NCBI GenBank assembly: GCA_023402395.1 | Contig: JAEYGI010000022.1 | Span: forward strand, 1 to 64,000 | Length of the DNA stretch: 64,000 nucleotides | Source of the DNA: Bacillota bacterium | GTDB lineage: Bacteria; Bacillota; UBA4882; UBA8346 | Reading direction: 5' to 3' | Part shown: piece after piece, positions 17,294-26,154 of the stretch | How the letters are laid out: each line of letters opens with the position of its first letter | Numbering within the stretch: the stretch's first letter is position 1 | Made by a program: the position numbers and the translations under genes | The notes under the pieces: generated by a model | Told to the model about the DNA's origin: nothing | Seen by the model: the letters and a program-made list of their open reading frames with translations, nothing else | Database searches by the model: none

Positions 17294-18388
17294 ATGGAAC
17301 GTTTGAATGTGGGGATCATCGGCGCGGGAATGGCGTTTGAACGGCTTCATTACCCGGCCTACCAGGAATTAAGCGACAAATACCAGATCGCGGCCGTCTG
17401 TGATCAAGATAAAGTTAAAGCCCAGCAATGGGCCAAGAAGCTTGGACTTACCGATCGCGACGTTTATAGCGATTACCAACAAATGGCGAACCGGCCCGAT
17501 TTGAATATTATTGATATCATGGTACCAATCAGCCAAAACTTCGTGATCGCCGAAGAAGTGGCCAGCATCATCGGAGGAATGAAAAAAGGGATTATCCTCG
17601 AAAAGCCGCTGGCGCCAACCCTGGAGCAGGCTGAAAAATGCGCCTCTCTTCCCCGAAAGTATGACGTCATGATGATGATTGCCGAAAACTACCGCTACAA
17701 TGAAGATCCAAATCGTATCCGTGAATTGGTGAACCGGGGCGAGGTCGGCGACGTTGATTATTTTCTTTGGAACCGGGTGATTAACTACCCCGAGGATATG
17801 GTAAAGGACACTTTTTTAGCCAAAGAATGGCGGCAGCATCCGGATTTCTCGGGCGGCATCTTCTATGACAGCGCCGTTCACGATATCGCCGCCATCCGGC
17901 ATGTGTTCGGCCCCATCGACGAATTGATGGCCTACGGGCAGCAGAAGCCGGTTACGCCGAATCAATATACCGTAGTTCATGTGGTTTTTCGGTTTAAGAG
18001 CGGTTTTACCGGCAGCTATATCTTCTATAGCGGCGGCAAGGAGATTCAGCGGCCGTTGGTGGGCTGGCGGATTATTGGGCAAAAGGGTATGATTTACCAG
18101 GAGGAACGGGATTGCGGGACCATTAACGTTTATTATAATGACGGCAATTCCAAGCAGATCCCGTACCGGCCGCAACGCGGTTATTATAATGAATTGCTAA
18201 ACTTCTATAATGCGTTTGTCGGCAAAGAACCGCTTTCCGTCACTCCCGAACTGGAACTGGGCGATGTCCGGACCATCCTGGCGATCCTGGAGTCCATGGA
18301 GCAGGAAACCCCGGTTCGGGTCGACGAAGGAGATAGTCCCGTTCCCCAGTATGATCCGACTCGGCTGAACCAGTATTTTGAACATTAA
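17294..18388 (+). CDS. Gfo/Idh/MocA family oxidoreductase
   Basis: The 364-residue product has the N-terminal NAD(P) Rossmann loop V-G-I-I-G-A-G-M-A and the E-K-P-L-A motif near residue 102 whose Lys is catalytic in this family. The C-terminal half has the usual alpha/beta sheet region. The substrate is probably a sugar or inositol derivative, but cannot be named. It starts at ATG 17294 after GACGGAGGAATGAG. Two TTGACA boxes (17204 and 17218) lie upstream, neither with a clear -10. It converges on the hybrid kinase gene. Confidence 0.8.
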   Translation: MERLNVGIIGAGMAFERLHYPAYQELSDKYQIAAVCDQDKVKAQQWAKKLGLTDRDVYSDYQQMANRPDLNIIDIMVPISQNFVIAEEVASIIGGMKKGIILEKPLAPTLEQAEKCASLPRKYDVMMMIAENYRYNEDPNRIRELVNRGEVGDVDYFLWNRVINYPEDMVKDTFLAKEWRQHPDFSGGIFYDSAVHDIAAIRHVFGPIDELMAYGQQKPVTPNQYTVVHVVFRFKSGFTGSYIFYSGGKEIQRPLVGWRIIGQKGMIYQEERDCGTINVYYNDGNSKQIPYRPQRGYYNELLNFYNAFVGKEPLSVTPELELGDVRTILAILESMEQETPVRVDEGDSPVPQYDPTRLNQYFEH

Positions 18389-18442
18389 AACCGATAGCAG
18401 CGGCTTTTTTCGGCCTACAGGAGTTCATGAGAAGGACGATGA

Positions 18443-21391
18443 TTACCCTCGTTTTAAAGACCGGTCGGAAAGCCAAATGAGGATTTTTTCACGGAACGAA
18501 TCTTTACGCACTGGTTTGGTGATAACATCGTCCATACCAGCATTGAAGCATTTTTGAATATCCGATTCGAACGCATTGGCGGTCATGGCCAGGATCGGCA
18601 CGGATTTTCCTCCGGGCAGGCTCCGGATCAGGCGGGTCGCCTGATATCCATCCATCTCTGGCATCTGAACATCCATTAAGACGAGATCCACCGCGTTTTC
18701 CGCGAATTTTTTCACTGCCTCCAGACCGTTCTCGGCGCAGAGGATCTTGCAGTTCAGGTTCTTCAAGTGCAGCATGGCCACTGTTCGGTTGGTCGGATAG
18801 TCCTCAGCCAGGAGAATGGTTACCGGTTCGCGTAAGGACAGGGCGGTTTCGGCGGAGACGGCTGTTTCTTGAAAAGCGGTCTTGATCGGGTTCGGCCGTT
18901 CCAGAACCACTGTAAACCAGAAAGTGCTGCCCCGGCCGACTTCGCTCGTGACGCCGATTTCACCGCCCATCAGTTGCACCAGTTCTTTGGAGATGGCGGT
19001 GCCGAGACCGGTTCCACCAAACTTGCGGGTGGTGGAGTCCTCGGCTTGGACGAAGACATCAAAGATTATCGCTTGCTTATCCGGAGGAATTCCCACACCA
19101 GTGTCAGTGATCCAAAACTTAAGCTTCGATTGAGTTTGAGTTAGTTCGACCGGTTCAATGGAGACGGAGATCATCCCTCGCTCCGTAAATTTGATCGCGT
19201 TGCCGATCAGGTTGATCAGTATCTGCCTCAACCGCAAGGAATCACCAGAAAAGGTTTCCGGGATCCGTTCGTCGATCCGGCAGTGGTACTCAAGTCCTTT
19301 GTTTTTGGCAACCGCCGCATAGGTAGAGGTGATCGATTCCAGCAGACGGCGGATTTCGAAAACTTCGTTATTCAGCTTCAGCTTTCCGGCCTCGATTTTG
19401 GAGATGTCCAGCAACTGGTTGATGAGTTCCATCAATTTTTCGGATTCCTCGATGACCAGTTTGACATAGCAGTTCTTCTCCTCCAAATCAACGGTGCTGG
19501 TCAGAATCTCCGCAAATCCGATGATCGCGTTCAACGGAGTCCGGATTTCATGGCTCATATTGGCCAGGAACCTGCTTTTGGCCTGATTGGCGTTGTTGGC
19601 GTCCTGGATCGCCAGTTGCAACCGGCCGTTCACTTGTTTGAGGGTTTGCAGCAGTTGTTCGCGATCTTCCAGGATCAGCATCCGGCGGATCATGGAGCTG
19701 ACACTGAAGCGGAGAATCTGATAGATCGACCCCTCCAGCGGTTCCATCTCAAAGATGATAAAGCCCAACAAATAATCCTTATCAAAACAGGTATTGACTT
19801 GCCAGGTGAACCGGCGTTCGGAGGGCCAAAACCGATCGGGGAGCAACTGGTCGGCCGGATAAATCGGAGATTGATCCGGCTCCAGCAGGTCATTTTTTCC
19901 GAGCGCCAAGAGCAACCGGGCGTTGGAATCGGTGCGGTTGCCTTGCTTTTCATATAACGCCAGATAACAACCGGGAATGCCCATCTTAGGAAGTTCTTCC
20001 TTGATGATCTCAGTCAAGGTGATCACCGACATCGAAGACTGAATCAAACTGGTATTCCTGGCCAAACCGAGTTCCGGGCTATGGTTGTCAAGTATTGGCG
20101 AATTTAGCGTTTGGCAGAGGATCACTCTGGCCTGATGGAACAAATTTTCAGCCTTCAGCCAAAGCTCGGATTGAAATAGAACCGGCAAAAGAAGCCGCCT
20201 CAATTCCGAGATCAGGTTTTGGCAGATTTCGATCCGGTTCCGCTCTTTCATCTCAAAGACGCAAGATTTGAGAATGAACGTGAGCATTTTTTCATTGGAA
20301 TCGTTGAGAAGTTGATCAAAAAACGCCTGAACAATGCTGGGGAGCCACTCCAGCAGGGTCGCCTCGCAATGTTCGCCTTGCAGAAAATCACGGAGTTCGC
20401 TGATCAGCCTCAGGCTGAGAGCGGGCTGGGAATCTTGCGCTAGGGCCAGGCAAACTTCGGGCGCTAGCGAGGGCATTCTGGGGATGGCGCGACGGACGGA
20501 TTCTTCCAGGCAACCACAGGATTCACGGATGATCATTTCACTGGGCATGAGAATCTCCGGAGCCAAAGGTTTTCCGTCCTTGATATGGCGGAACAGTTCT
20601 TCAACCGCCCGGTAACCGTGGTTGATAAAGCGGTTGTCGACCGTAGTCAGTGACGGCGCCAGTTCGACGCCTTCGGGACGGTTGTTGTATCCTACTACCG
20701 CCAGGTCAAACGGGACTTTGATTCCCATCCGGGCCAGTTCCTTGATGGCGGCGCAGGAGAAGATATCGCTGGCAGTTACCAGGGCTTCAATGTCCGCTCC
20801 CGGTTTCAATCTGCGCTCCTGAAATAAAACCCGGACCGCGCGCGCTCCTTCTCTTGGCAGAAAATCCTCGGTCTCAACCACCAGGTCCGGATTGAACGCG
20901 ATCTGGTGTTCTTGCAAAACCCGGCAATAGGATTGAAAACGTTGCTGCGAAGGCGGATGGTTTTTTTTACCCCCGATAAATGCCAGGCGACGCAGGCCAT
21001 GCTCCTGAATTAAATGATTGATCAGTTGGTGCATTCCACTGTATTCATCGGGCAAGATCACCGACGCGCCGGGAAGCGGGGTTCCGATACTGATCAGAGG
21101 CAGTGGGGCAAAACGCTGATGCAGCCGTTCGATTTCATCGGAATTCATCTTGTATCCAAGCAGTGTCGGCCAGGTGATTAGCCCGTCAAAGTTATCCGGG
21201 GCCACCATTTTCATGGTGGCGATTTCGGTTTTCCACCATTTCACAGTGGAGGTGGAACCGGTGATGATATGGATTAAATTGAGATCATAATCAGCGGCGG
21301 CTTTGGTAATGCCGGTCATCAGATCGATGGCGACTCCGATAAAATTCTGTTTGGAGAAATAGCCTAAAGTAATCCGATCGCTTTTTTTCAT
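18443..21391 (-). CDS. Hybrid sensor histidine kinase with LacI-type sugar-binding sensor domain
   Basis: A 982-residue cytoplasmic hybrid kinase. Residues 5 to about 285 resemble the ligand-binding half of LacI/GalR regulators, without a helix-turn-helix. A middle segment of about 300 residues is helical/GAF-like, ending in a coiled coil. HisKA phospho-His is 614 (SHEIRTPLN), followed by N- and G-boxes (D-T-G-V-G-I-P, G-T-G-L-G). A receiver domain has Asp 907 (LMDVQMPEMDG). No membrane segments are seen. It is divergent from the tautomerase gene. A start at 21409 with TAAGG upstream is also possible; 21391 follows GAGGAG at short spacing. Confidence 0.88.
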   Translation of the reverse strand: MKKSDRITLGYFSKQNFIGVAIDLMTGITKAAADYDLNLIHIITGSTSTVKWWKTEIATMKMVAPDNFDGLITWPTLLGYKMNSDEIERLHQRFAPLPLISIGTPLPGASVILPDEYSGMHQLINHLIQEHGLRRLAFIGGKKNHPPSQQRFQSYCRVLQEHQIAFNPDLVVETEDFLPREGARAVRVLFQERRLKPGADIEALVTASDIFSCAAIKELARMGIKVPFDLAVVGYNNRPEGVELAPSLTTVDNRFINHGYRAVEELFRHIKDGKPLAPEILMPSEMIIRESCGCLEESVRRAIPRMPSLAPEVCLALAQDSQPALSLRLISELRDFLQGEHCEATLLEWLPSIVQAFFDQLLNDSNEKMLTFILKSCVFEMKERNRIEICQNLISELRRLLLPVLFQSELWLKAENLFHQARVILCQTLNSPILDNHSPELGLARNTSLIQSSMSVITLTEIIKEELPKMGIPGCYLALYEKQGNRTDSNARLLLALGKNDLLEPDQSPIYPADQLLPDRFWPSERRFTWQVNTCFDKDYLLGFIIFEMEPLEGSIYQILRFSVSSMIRRMLILEDREQLLQTLKQVNGRLQLAIQDANNANQAKSRFLANMSHEIRTPLNAIIGFAEILTSTVDLEEKNCYVKLVIEESEKLMELINQLLDISKIEAGKLKLNNEVFEIRRLLESITSTYAAVAKNKGLEYHCRIDERIPETFSGDSLRLRQILINLIGNAIKFTERGMISVSIEPVELTQTQSKLKFWITDTGVGIPPDKQAIIFDVFVQAEDSTTRKFGGTGLGTAISKELVQLMGGEIGVTSEVGRGSTFWFTVVLERPNPIKTAFQETAVSAETALSLREPVTILLAEDYPTNRTVAMLHLKNLNCKILCAENGLEAVKKFAENAVDLVLMDVQMPEMDGYQATRLIRSLPGGKSVPILAMTANAFESDIQKCFNAGMDDVITKPVRKDSFREKILIWLSDRSLKRG

Positions 21392-21432
21392 CGGCTCCTC
21401 GGGAAACATATTTTTTACCTTAATTTAATCTA

Positions 21433-21498
21433 ATTATAGCTTATTTATGAATAATATCGTCATGTTTTTTGTCGTTAATAAGTATTTTACGGTACAAT
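21433..21498. promoter_or_regulatory. Divergent promoters between hybrid kinase and tautomerase genes
   Basis: Forward: TTGTCG (21469-21474), 18-base spacer, TACAAT (21493-21498). Reverse: a perfect TATAAT on the minus strand (21433-21438), with a weak ATGACG-type -35 about 19 bases upstream. The kinase transcript would start about 15-35 bases before its start codon. Confidence 0.55.
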
Positions 21499-21544
21499 AA
21501 GGGTAAATTGATCTTATCGGTCAAAAAAAGGAGGTTAATAATTC

Positions 21545-21946
21545 ATGCCCTATGTCAATCTAAAACTGGTGAAAGGACAAGCAACACCCGAACAGCGGCG
21601 GCAACTCTGCGAAGGCTTAACCGATCTGATCGTCGCGATCATGGGCAGAAACCGGGATTTCACCGTGATCACCGTCGATGAACTGGAGAACGGCCAATGG
21701 TGGGTCGGCGGAAAGGCGCTGGAAGAATGGAGGGACGACCGCAAGGCCGCTTCGGTAAACATTAAAATCTCCAAGGGTACCAGTTCTCCCGAAGAGATGG
21801 CGCGGATGATCGCGGCCGGCAAGGAACTTTTCGTCAAGGTGCTGGGCGAGGTCGAGACCGCCAATTATTTCATCATTGATGAGCTAAACCCCGATGCCTG
21901 GGGGTTTGACGGAATTCCGATGACTGTACGGAACCGGCCGAAATAA
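21545..21946 (+). CDS. Tandem 4-oxalocrotonate tautomerase family protein
   Basis: The 133-residue protein is two tautomerase modules in one chain. The first opens with Met-Pro-Tyr-Val, leaving Pro 2 as N-terminal catalytic base after Met removal. The second (from about residue 70, S-V-N-I-K-I-S-K-G) aligns with the first but has Ser, not Pro, at the matching position and lacks a free N-terminus, so probably only the first site is active. AAGGAGG precedes ATG 21545. The substrate is unknown. It is divergent from the hybrid kinase. Confidence 0.82.
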   Translation: MPYVNLKLVKGQATPEQRRQLCEGLTDLIVAIMGRNRDFTVITVDELENGQWWVGGKALEEWRDDRKAASVNIKISKGTSSPEEMARMIAAGKELFVKVLGEVETANYFIIDELNPDAWGFDGIPMTVRNRPK

Positions 21947-22047
21947 AATCGGGTGCGGCCGCCTACGGCAATTGGCGATGATGGGATCTTCTATGTTTTT
22001 ATTGAAAAAGGGCAGACTAAGCCAAGAGAAAACGATTGGAGGAGCCC

Positions 22048-24306
22048 ATGGAAGTTCAGATTCATCTGATTGCGCCCAATCAAACCGGAGTTCAGCTGGA
22101 GCTATGGCATCATCATCGCTACCGGTCGCGACCGCAACTCATCACGTCGGGGAAGGACGGCGCCGATCAACTGGCATTCCGGGTCGAGAGCAATCTCAGC
22201 TCGTTTCATTTTAAGTTCCTAAACCTCGCCGGCGACCCCGGGATGGAACGGTTTTATGCCAGTTACCTCGGGAAAGAGGTGTGGTGCCTGCCGGAGCGGG
22301 CCGAGGTCTTCGCGGTCAAACCGGCCGACCCCAAGGGGCATGTCAATGAGTTTTATCAGTCCATCCGTCCATTGGTTCCGGAAGGGTTGTATCTCCCCGA
22401 AACCGACGTCGCCTACCTGCGCGACGGAATTCCACCGGCGCCCGGCAAGCGGCCGTCACTGGAAAAATCGCTGCTCGGGGCCAATGTGCTTAAGGACGGT
22501 TCGGTGGTTTTCGGGCTGTTTCACCCCAAAGCCGCCCAGGTTTATCTGGTGGGCAACTTCAACGATTGGCAGTGCCCGGGCCACTCGGCCCCGGATCCTT
22601 CCCGGTTTCTTCCCATGGAGTTGCACCGGGGCTATTATGATCAGTCCAATCTTTGGCTGTACCGGCTCAAACCGGGAGGGTTTGATCGGGAGATTGAATA
22701 TCAATTTTTTGTCGTCGGCGGAGTGCCGCTCGACGGCAACCGCCGGCCGTGGAAATACCTTCACGATCCCTTGGCCCGCGCTTATGGGGAGGATGTCAGC
22801 CACAACCCCTGCCTGGTGGTGGATCCGAGCCGTTATATCTGGAAGAATGCGGATTGGAAAACCCTCAATCTGGCGGAACTGATCATCTACGAGATGAATG
22901 TTTATGGTTTTACCGAGGGGGATCCGGACATTCCCGCCGCGGAACAAGGCAAGTTTCAAGGAGTGATCCGGCGGATCAAGAACGGCTATTTTAACGAGCT
23001 GGGCATCACCGCCCTGGGCTTCATGCCGACGTCCGAGGCGCCTTCGTTTCAGGGGCCCACCGCCTTGGGGTATGATCCTTGCGGTTTCGCAGCCATTGAG
23101 CGGGACTTCGGCACGCCCGACGAGTTCCGGGAGTTGGTCGACGTCGCGCATCAGCACGGCCTGGCGGTCTTGATGGACCTGGTCTTCAACCATACTTCCA
23201 ATTCGTTCAACCCCTTGTGGGACAGCATCTGCGGCGACAATCCGGGCGGGTTTTATTTCAGCGGCGGAACGCCGTGGGGGAACCGGGTCGCCACTGAACG
23301 GGAGGAAGTTCAGAATTATTTGATCGATGTCTGCAAGCTGCTACTGAAGGAATACCGGGTCGACGGTTTTCGTTTTGATGCCACGCACTCCGATTGGATG
23401 GACCATACCTTCCTGCGCCGGCTTGAGTATGAATTGCGGGGCCGGGGCTTCAAGCCGGATTGCGTCCTGATCGTGGAAAATCTGCCGAACCAGCCCGACC
23501 TGAATCTGGAGGGGTGGAACGGGTTCGCCCAGTGGTGCGATCCCTTTCATGATAAAATGAAGGCGCTGCTCAGAGAAGGAGTCTATCAGGACTGGGTCAG
23601 CGACAACCCGCAATATCTGGGCGATGTTTTTTACTATTGCCGCAATTTTTACGCCGCCCATACCAACAATGTGATCAACTACTGCGAAAGCCATGACGAA
23701 AACAGTATGCCATTCGAGGTGGCCACCGATGGGCCGGGGCTTCAGACCGGGCCCGCCAAGGAACGGAAGGCCCGGTTGGGGCTGATGGCCACCATGCTGG
23801 CGCTGGGGCAGCCAATGATCTACATGGGACAAGAGTTTGGCGTCGACCGGCCGCGCAACCGGATCCAATTCGACTGGCCGGAGGATTTGTCACAGCATTC
23901 CTTCTATCAGTGGGCCAGTCGCCTGATCAATCTGCGCCGCCGTTATCCCGGGCTGAAGCTTTCCGGATCCAATCTGGCGGGGGAAGGTAAGTTTGAGTTT
24001 ATTGCCGGACCGTGGCTGCCGGAAGGAAACGGCCGGATCGTGATTGGCTGGCGTTCGGCGCCGAACGCCGAACCGTGGGAGCAACTGGTAATCTTGCTTA
24101 ATTTCGAGCCGTACGAGGTGGAAATGGGAGTCAACTTCGGCCGGCCGGGGAAATGGGTGAAACTGGCGGATATTGACCAGGTCAATGACTTACCGCCGCT
24201 GGGAACCAATTCCCCGCAGACCCCGGAAACGATCGCCACCGACGGGTACTTTCCAGGGTTCAGGCTCCCATCGAGCAGTGGGTTTGTTTACAAATGGGTC
24301 CAATGA
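22048..24306 (+). CDS. GH13 alpha-amylase family enzyme with N-terminal CBM48-like domain
   Basis: The 752-residue protein acts on alpha-1,4/1,6-glucans. A CBM48/E-set domain lies near residues 140-240 (V-Y-L-V-G-N-F-N-D-W). The catalytic barrel has all three acidic residues: nucleophile Asp 444 (GFRFDATH), acid/base Glu 477 (LIVENLP) and Asp 550 (ESHDEN). The order resembles branching enzymes and maltooligosyltrehalose hydrolases; the C-H-E-S-H-D region does not decide between them. No signal peptide, so it acts inside the cell, probably on glycogen. ATG 22048 has GGAGGAG upstream. No other glycogen genes adjoin it. Confidence 0.82.
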   Translation: MEVQIHLIAPNQTGVQLELWHHHRYRSRPQLITSGKDGADQLAFRVESNLSSFHFKFLNLAGDPGMERFYASYLGKEVWCLPERAEVFAVKPADPKGHVNEFYQSIRPLVPEGLYLPETDVAYLRDGIPPAPGKRPSLEKSLLGANVLKDGSVVFGLFHPKAAQVYLVGNFNDWQCPGHSAPDPSRFLPMELHRGYYDQSNLWLYRLKPGGFDREIEYQFFVVGGVPLDGNRRPWKYLHDPLARAYGEDVSHNPCLVVDPSRYIWKNADWKTLNLAELIIYEMNVYGFTEGDPDIPAAEQGKFQGVIRRIKNGYFNELGITALGFMPTSEAPSFQGPTALGYDPCGFAAIERDFGTPDEFRELVDVAHQHGLAVLMDLVFNHTSNSFNPLWDSICGDNPGGFYFSGGTPWGNRVATEREEVQNYLIDVCKLLLKEYRVDGFRFDATHSDWMDHTFLRRLEYELRGRGFKPDCVLIVENLPNQPDLNLEGWNGFAQWCDPFHDKMKALLREGVYQDWVSDNPQYLGDVFYYCRNFYAAHTNNVINYCESHDENSMPFEVATDGPGLQTGPAKERKARLGLMATMLALGQPMIYMGQEFGVDRPRNRIQFDWPEDLSQHSFYQWASRLINLRRRYPGLKLSGSNLAGEGKFEFIAGPWLPEGNGRIVIGWRSAPNAEPWEQLVILLNFEPYEVEMGVNFGRPGKWVKLADIDQVNDLPPLGTNSPQTPETIATDGYFPGFRLPSSSGFVYKWVQ

Positions 24307-24384
24307 TCAAGAAATAATCCCGGACGGGACTTGAATTTTTTCCGGTAAAAAGGATTCGGCGGCTGGCCGTTTAATTATATTGGC

Positions 24385-25371
24385 ATGAAGCACAAGCGAG
24401 TCCGGCTTGCCGGCGAACTTCTAATCCTCGCGCTGTTGGCCGTATCGGTGGCGGGCGCGTCGGGAGCGTTTTCCCTGGATGAATATGAAACTTATCAGAT
24501 CCGGCTGGCGCTGCAGGTCGTTAACGATGGCGGACCGGCGACGGAAGTCGCGATCCGGATTCCTCTGTTCATGACCGAAAATCTGCCGCCGTATCAGACG
24601 CTCCGGACCTTTGACGTTTCGTCCGCCCAAGGATTGCGCCTGAAAAGCACTGAAACCGGCCAGGCGGCGGAAATAAATCTGCCGTCCCTTCCCAAGGGGG
24701 GGCGGTTTCAAGCGGAACTCACCTTCAGCTTTTACAATGCCGCCATTGAGTATAATCTAGAACGAAGCTCCGGATGGGACCGGGGGGAACTCCGTTACCT
24801 GCGCCCGGAACCGGGCATCGAATCCGAGGCTCCCGCCATTCGGGCGCTGGCGGAGCGATTGGCTCGCGACGGCGGGGATCCGGTGGCCAAAGCCAAAAAT
24901 ATTTTCGCCTACGTCAACACCAACTTCAAGTATGAGCGCCTCGACCAATCTTCCGCTTATAGCGCGTTGCGGACCCTCCAGGCGGGGCGAGGTGTTTGCA
25001 CCGACCTCAGTGTGTTGTATGCCGCCTTGTGCCGGGCGGCTGGGATTCCGGCCCGGATCGTCAGCGGCTACCGCTTCGATCCCAAGGAGATCGGCGCCCG
25101 GGAGACCGATCTAAACCGGTTCGCCCACGCCTGGACTGAAGTCTATCTTTCCGGACTGGGCTGGGTGCCGGCGGACCCGACCTCCTTTACCTATCAGAAT
25201 GGCGCGCTGGTGACCAGCTTCACCCATTTCGGCCGGATCGCCGGAAACGACCGTCATCTGTTCGCCCATTACGGGATCGAAGAGAAACTCTATGAGTCCA
25301 CGCATAAGTATAATCCCGGGAAACCGGCCCGGATTAAAATTACCGTTCAGAAGCTGATTAAAAAAATATAA
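24385..25371 (+). CDS. Exported transglutaminase-like cysteine protease fold protein
   Basis: A 328-residue protein with an N-terminal signal peptide (about residues 1-28, ending near V-A-G-A-S-G-A). A beta-rich region precedes the transglutaminase core, whose triad is complete: Cys 205 (GRGVCTD), His 248 (FAHAWTEVYL) and Asp 264 (V-P-A-D-P-T). Proteins of this kind act as peptidases or crosslinkers outside the cytoplasmic membrane; the substrate is not known. No ribosome site is visible in the 20 bases before ATG 24385, and an A/T-rich stretch sits there instead. Confidence 0.85.
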   Translation: MKHKRVRLAGELLILALLAVSVAGASGAFSLDEYETYQIRLALQVVNDGGPATEVAIRIPLFMTENLPPYQTLRTFDVSSAQGLRLKSTETGQAAEINLPSLPKGGRFQAELTFSFYNAAIEYNLERSSGWDRGELRYLRPEPGIESEAPAIRALAERLARDGGDPVAKAKNIFAYVNTNFKYERLDQSSAYSALRTLQAGRGVCTDLSVLYAALCRAAGIPARIVSGYRFDPKEIGARETDLNRFAHAWTEVYLSGLGWVPADPTSFTYQNGALVTSFTHFGRIAGNDRHLFAHYGIEEKLYESTHKYNPGKPARIKITVQKLIKKI

Positions 25372-25444
25372 ATCCTGGGCAATTTCTTTGTTTTACCGCC
25401 GCCATTCCGCTTTCGGCCGCCGGTCACCCGTCTTTAACTGGGAG

Positions 25445-25718
25445 ATATCTACATTTAGCAACTGAAGGAATCGATTTATCCACAGGATATCCACATTTAC
25501 CAACTAAATATCCACATTCTTTTACCGCATGAAATGATTCAGTTACTGAATATCCACATTTAGTAACTGATTGTGGATTGGGAGTGACTCCCACAGTTCA
25601 TTTATTCACAGAATATCCACATTCAGTTAGTGAATATCCACATTTAGTTACTCAATGAAATGATTTTGTTACTAAATATCCACATTCTTTTACTCCATGA
25701 AATGATTTAATAACTGAA
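25445..25718. repeat. DnaA-box-like repeat array
   Basis: Eight direct copies of ATATCCACATT (one with a T for C) start at 25445, 25487, 25508, 25550, 25613, 25634 and 25676, plus an inverted TGTGGAT near 25572. Two perfect DnaA boxes of the form TTATNCACA are interspersed (TTATCCACA 25476-25484, TTATTCACA 25602-25610); the other copies differ from a DnaA box mainly in the first base. A 48-bp direct repeat (25503-25550 and 25671-25718, 43 of 48 identical) underlies part of the array. No dnaA, dnaN or parAB gene is nearby. (Count of listed starts is seven clear direct copies; the eighth unit overlaps the TTATCCACA box.). Confidence 0.85.
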
Positions 25719-25770
25719 GATGAAAGGGGAGTTTCTCCCTCACTTATGATGAAAGAGAAAAACCGGGAAG

Positions 25771-25860
25771 TTACTTTCTCACTTCACGGTTCCTCCGGTT
25801 TGCCTCGTTTGCGGATTTTTTCACCAGCCAATAGGCCAGCAGATCCATCTCGTTCATCAT
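25771..25860 (-). CDS. Very small ORF of 29 residues, unknown
   Basis: ATG 25860 has AAGGTGA 6-7 bases upstream and a TATAAT on the same strand at 25887-25892, so both promoter and ribosome site are credible. The 29-residue product begins MMNEMDLLAYWLVKKSAN and has a basic Arg/Asn-rich tail; it could form one amphipathic helix. The first two codons are both ATG. I do not recognise it. The start-proximal signals are better than expected by chance, but a regulatory leader or decayed gene is also possible. Confidence 0.45.
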   Translation of the reverse strand: MMNEMDLLAYWLVKKSANEANRRNREVRK

Positions 25861-25996
25861 CTTGCTCACCTTCTTTCGTTAGACTTATTATACCTCCTAA
25901 AGATTTCCGGATAATGAAGCGGCGGTAAACGTCTTTTTAAGAACGTGGATACTGTACTTAACTAAGGATCTTTGAATACGGAATGAAACCTTCAAC

Positions 25997-26084
25997 CACG
26001 AAGAGCACGAAGGTCATGAAGGAAAAATAAAGGATAAAGAATTCCGAAGTAATCTTTGATTGGAAAAACTTCGTGCTCTTCGTG
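25997..26084. repeat. 16-bp perfect inverted repeat, arms 56 bp apart
   Basis: CACGAAGAGCACGAAG (25997-26012) and its exact complement (26069-26084) bracket an A/T-rich core. The arm type (cacgaag repeated with short insertions) resembles a palindromic intergenic repeat seen in many bacterial genomes. No coding frame is inside. Confidence 0.8.
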
Positions 26085-26106
26085 TCCTCGCGGAGATAGG
26101 ACAGAC

Positions 26107-26132
26107 AAACCCCGCTCATTCGAGCGGGGTTT
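26107..26132 (-). terminator. Terminator of the XRE repressor gene, possibly bidirectional
   Basis: AAACCCCGCTC (26107-26117) and GAGCGGGGTTT (26122-26132) form an 11-bp stem with a 4-base loop, 22 bases beyond the stop of the minus-strand XRE gene. Confidence 0.8.
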
Positions 26133-26154
26133 AATGTCTAGTTTTTCAGCCTGA

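Noticed and set aside
25746..25928. Plus-strand frame overlapping the tiny minus-strand ORF
   Set aside because: No ribosome site and Ser/Pro-rich translation; the minus-strand signals are clearly better.
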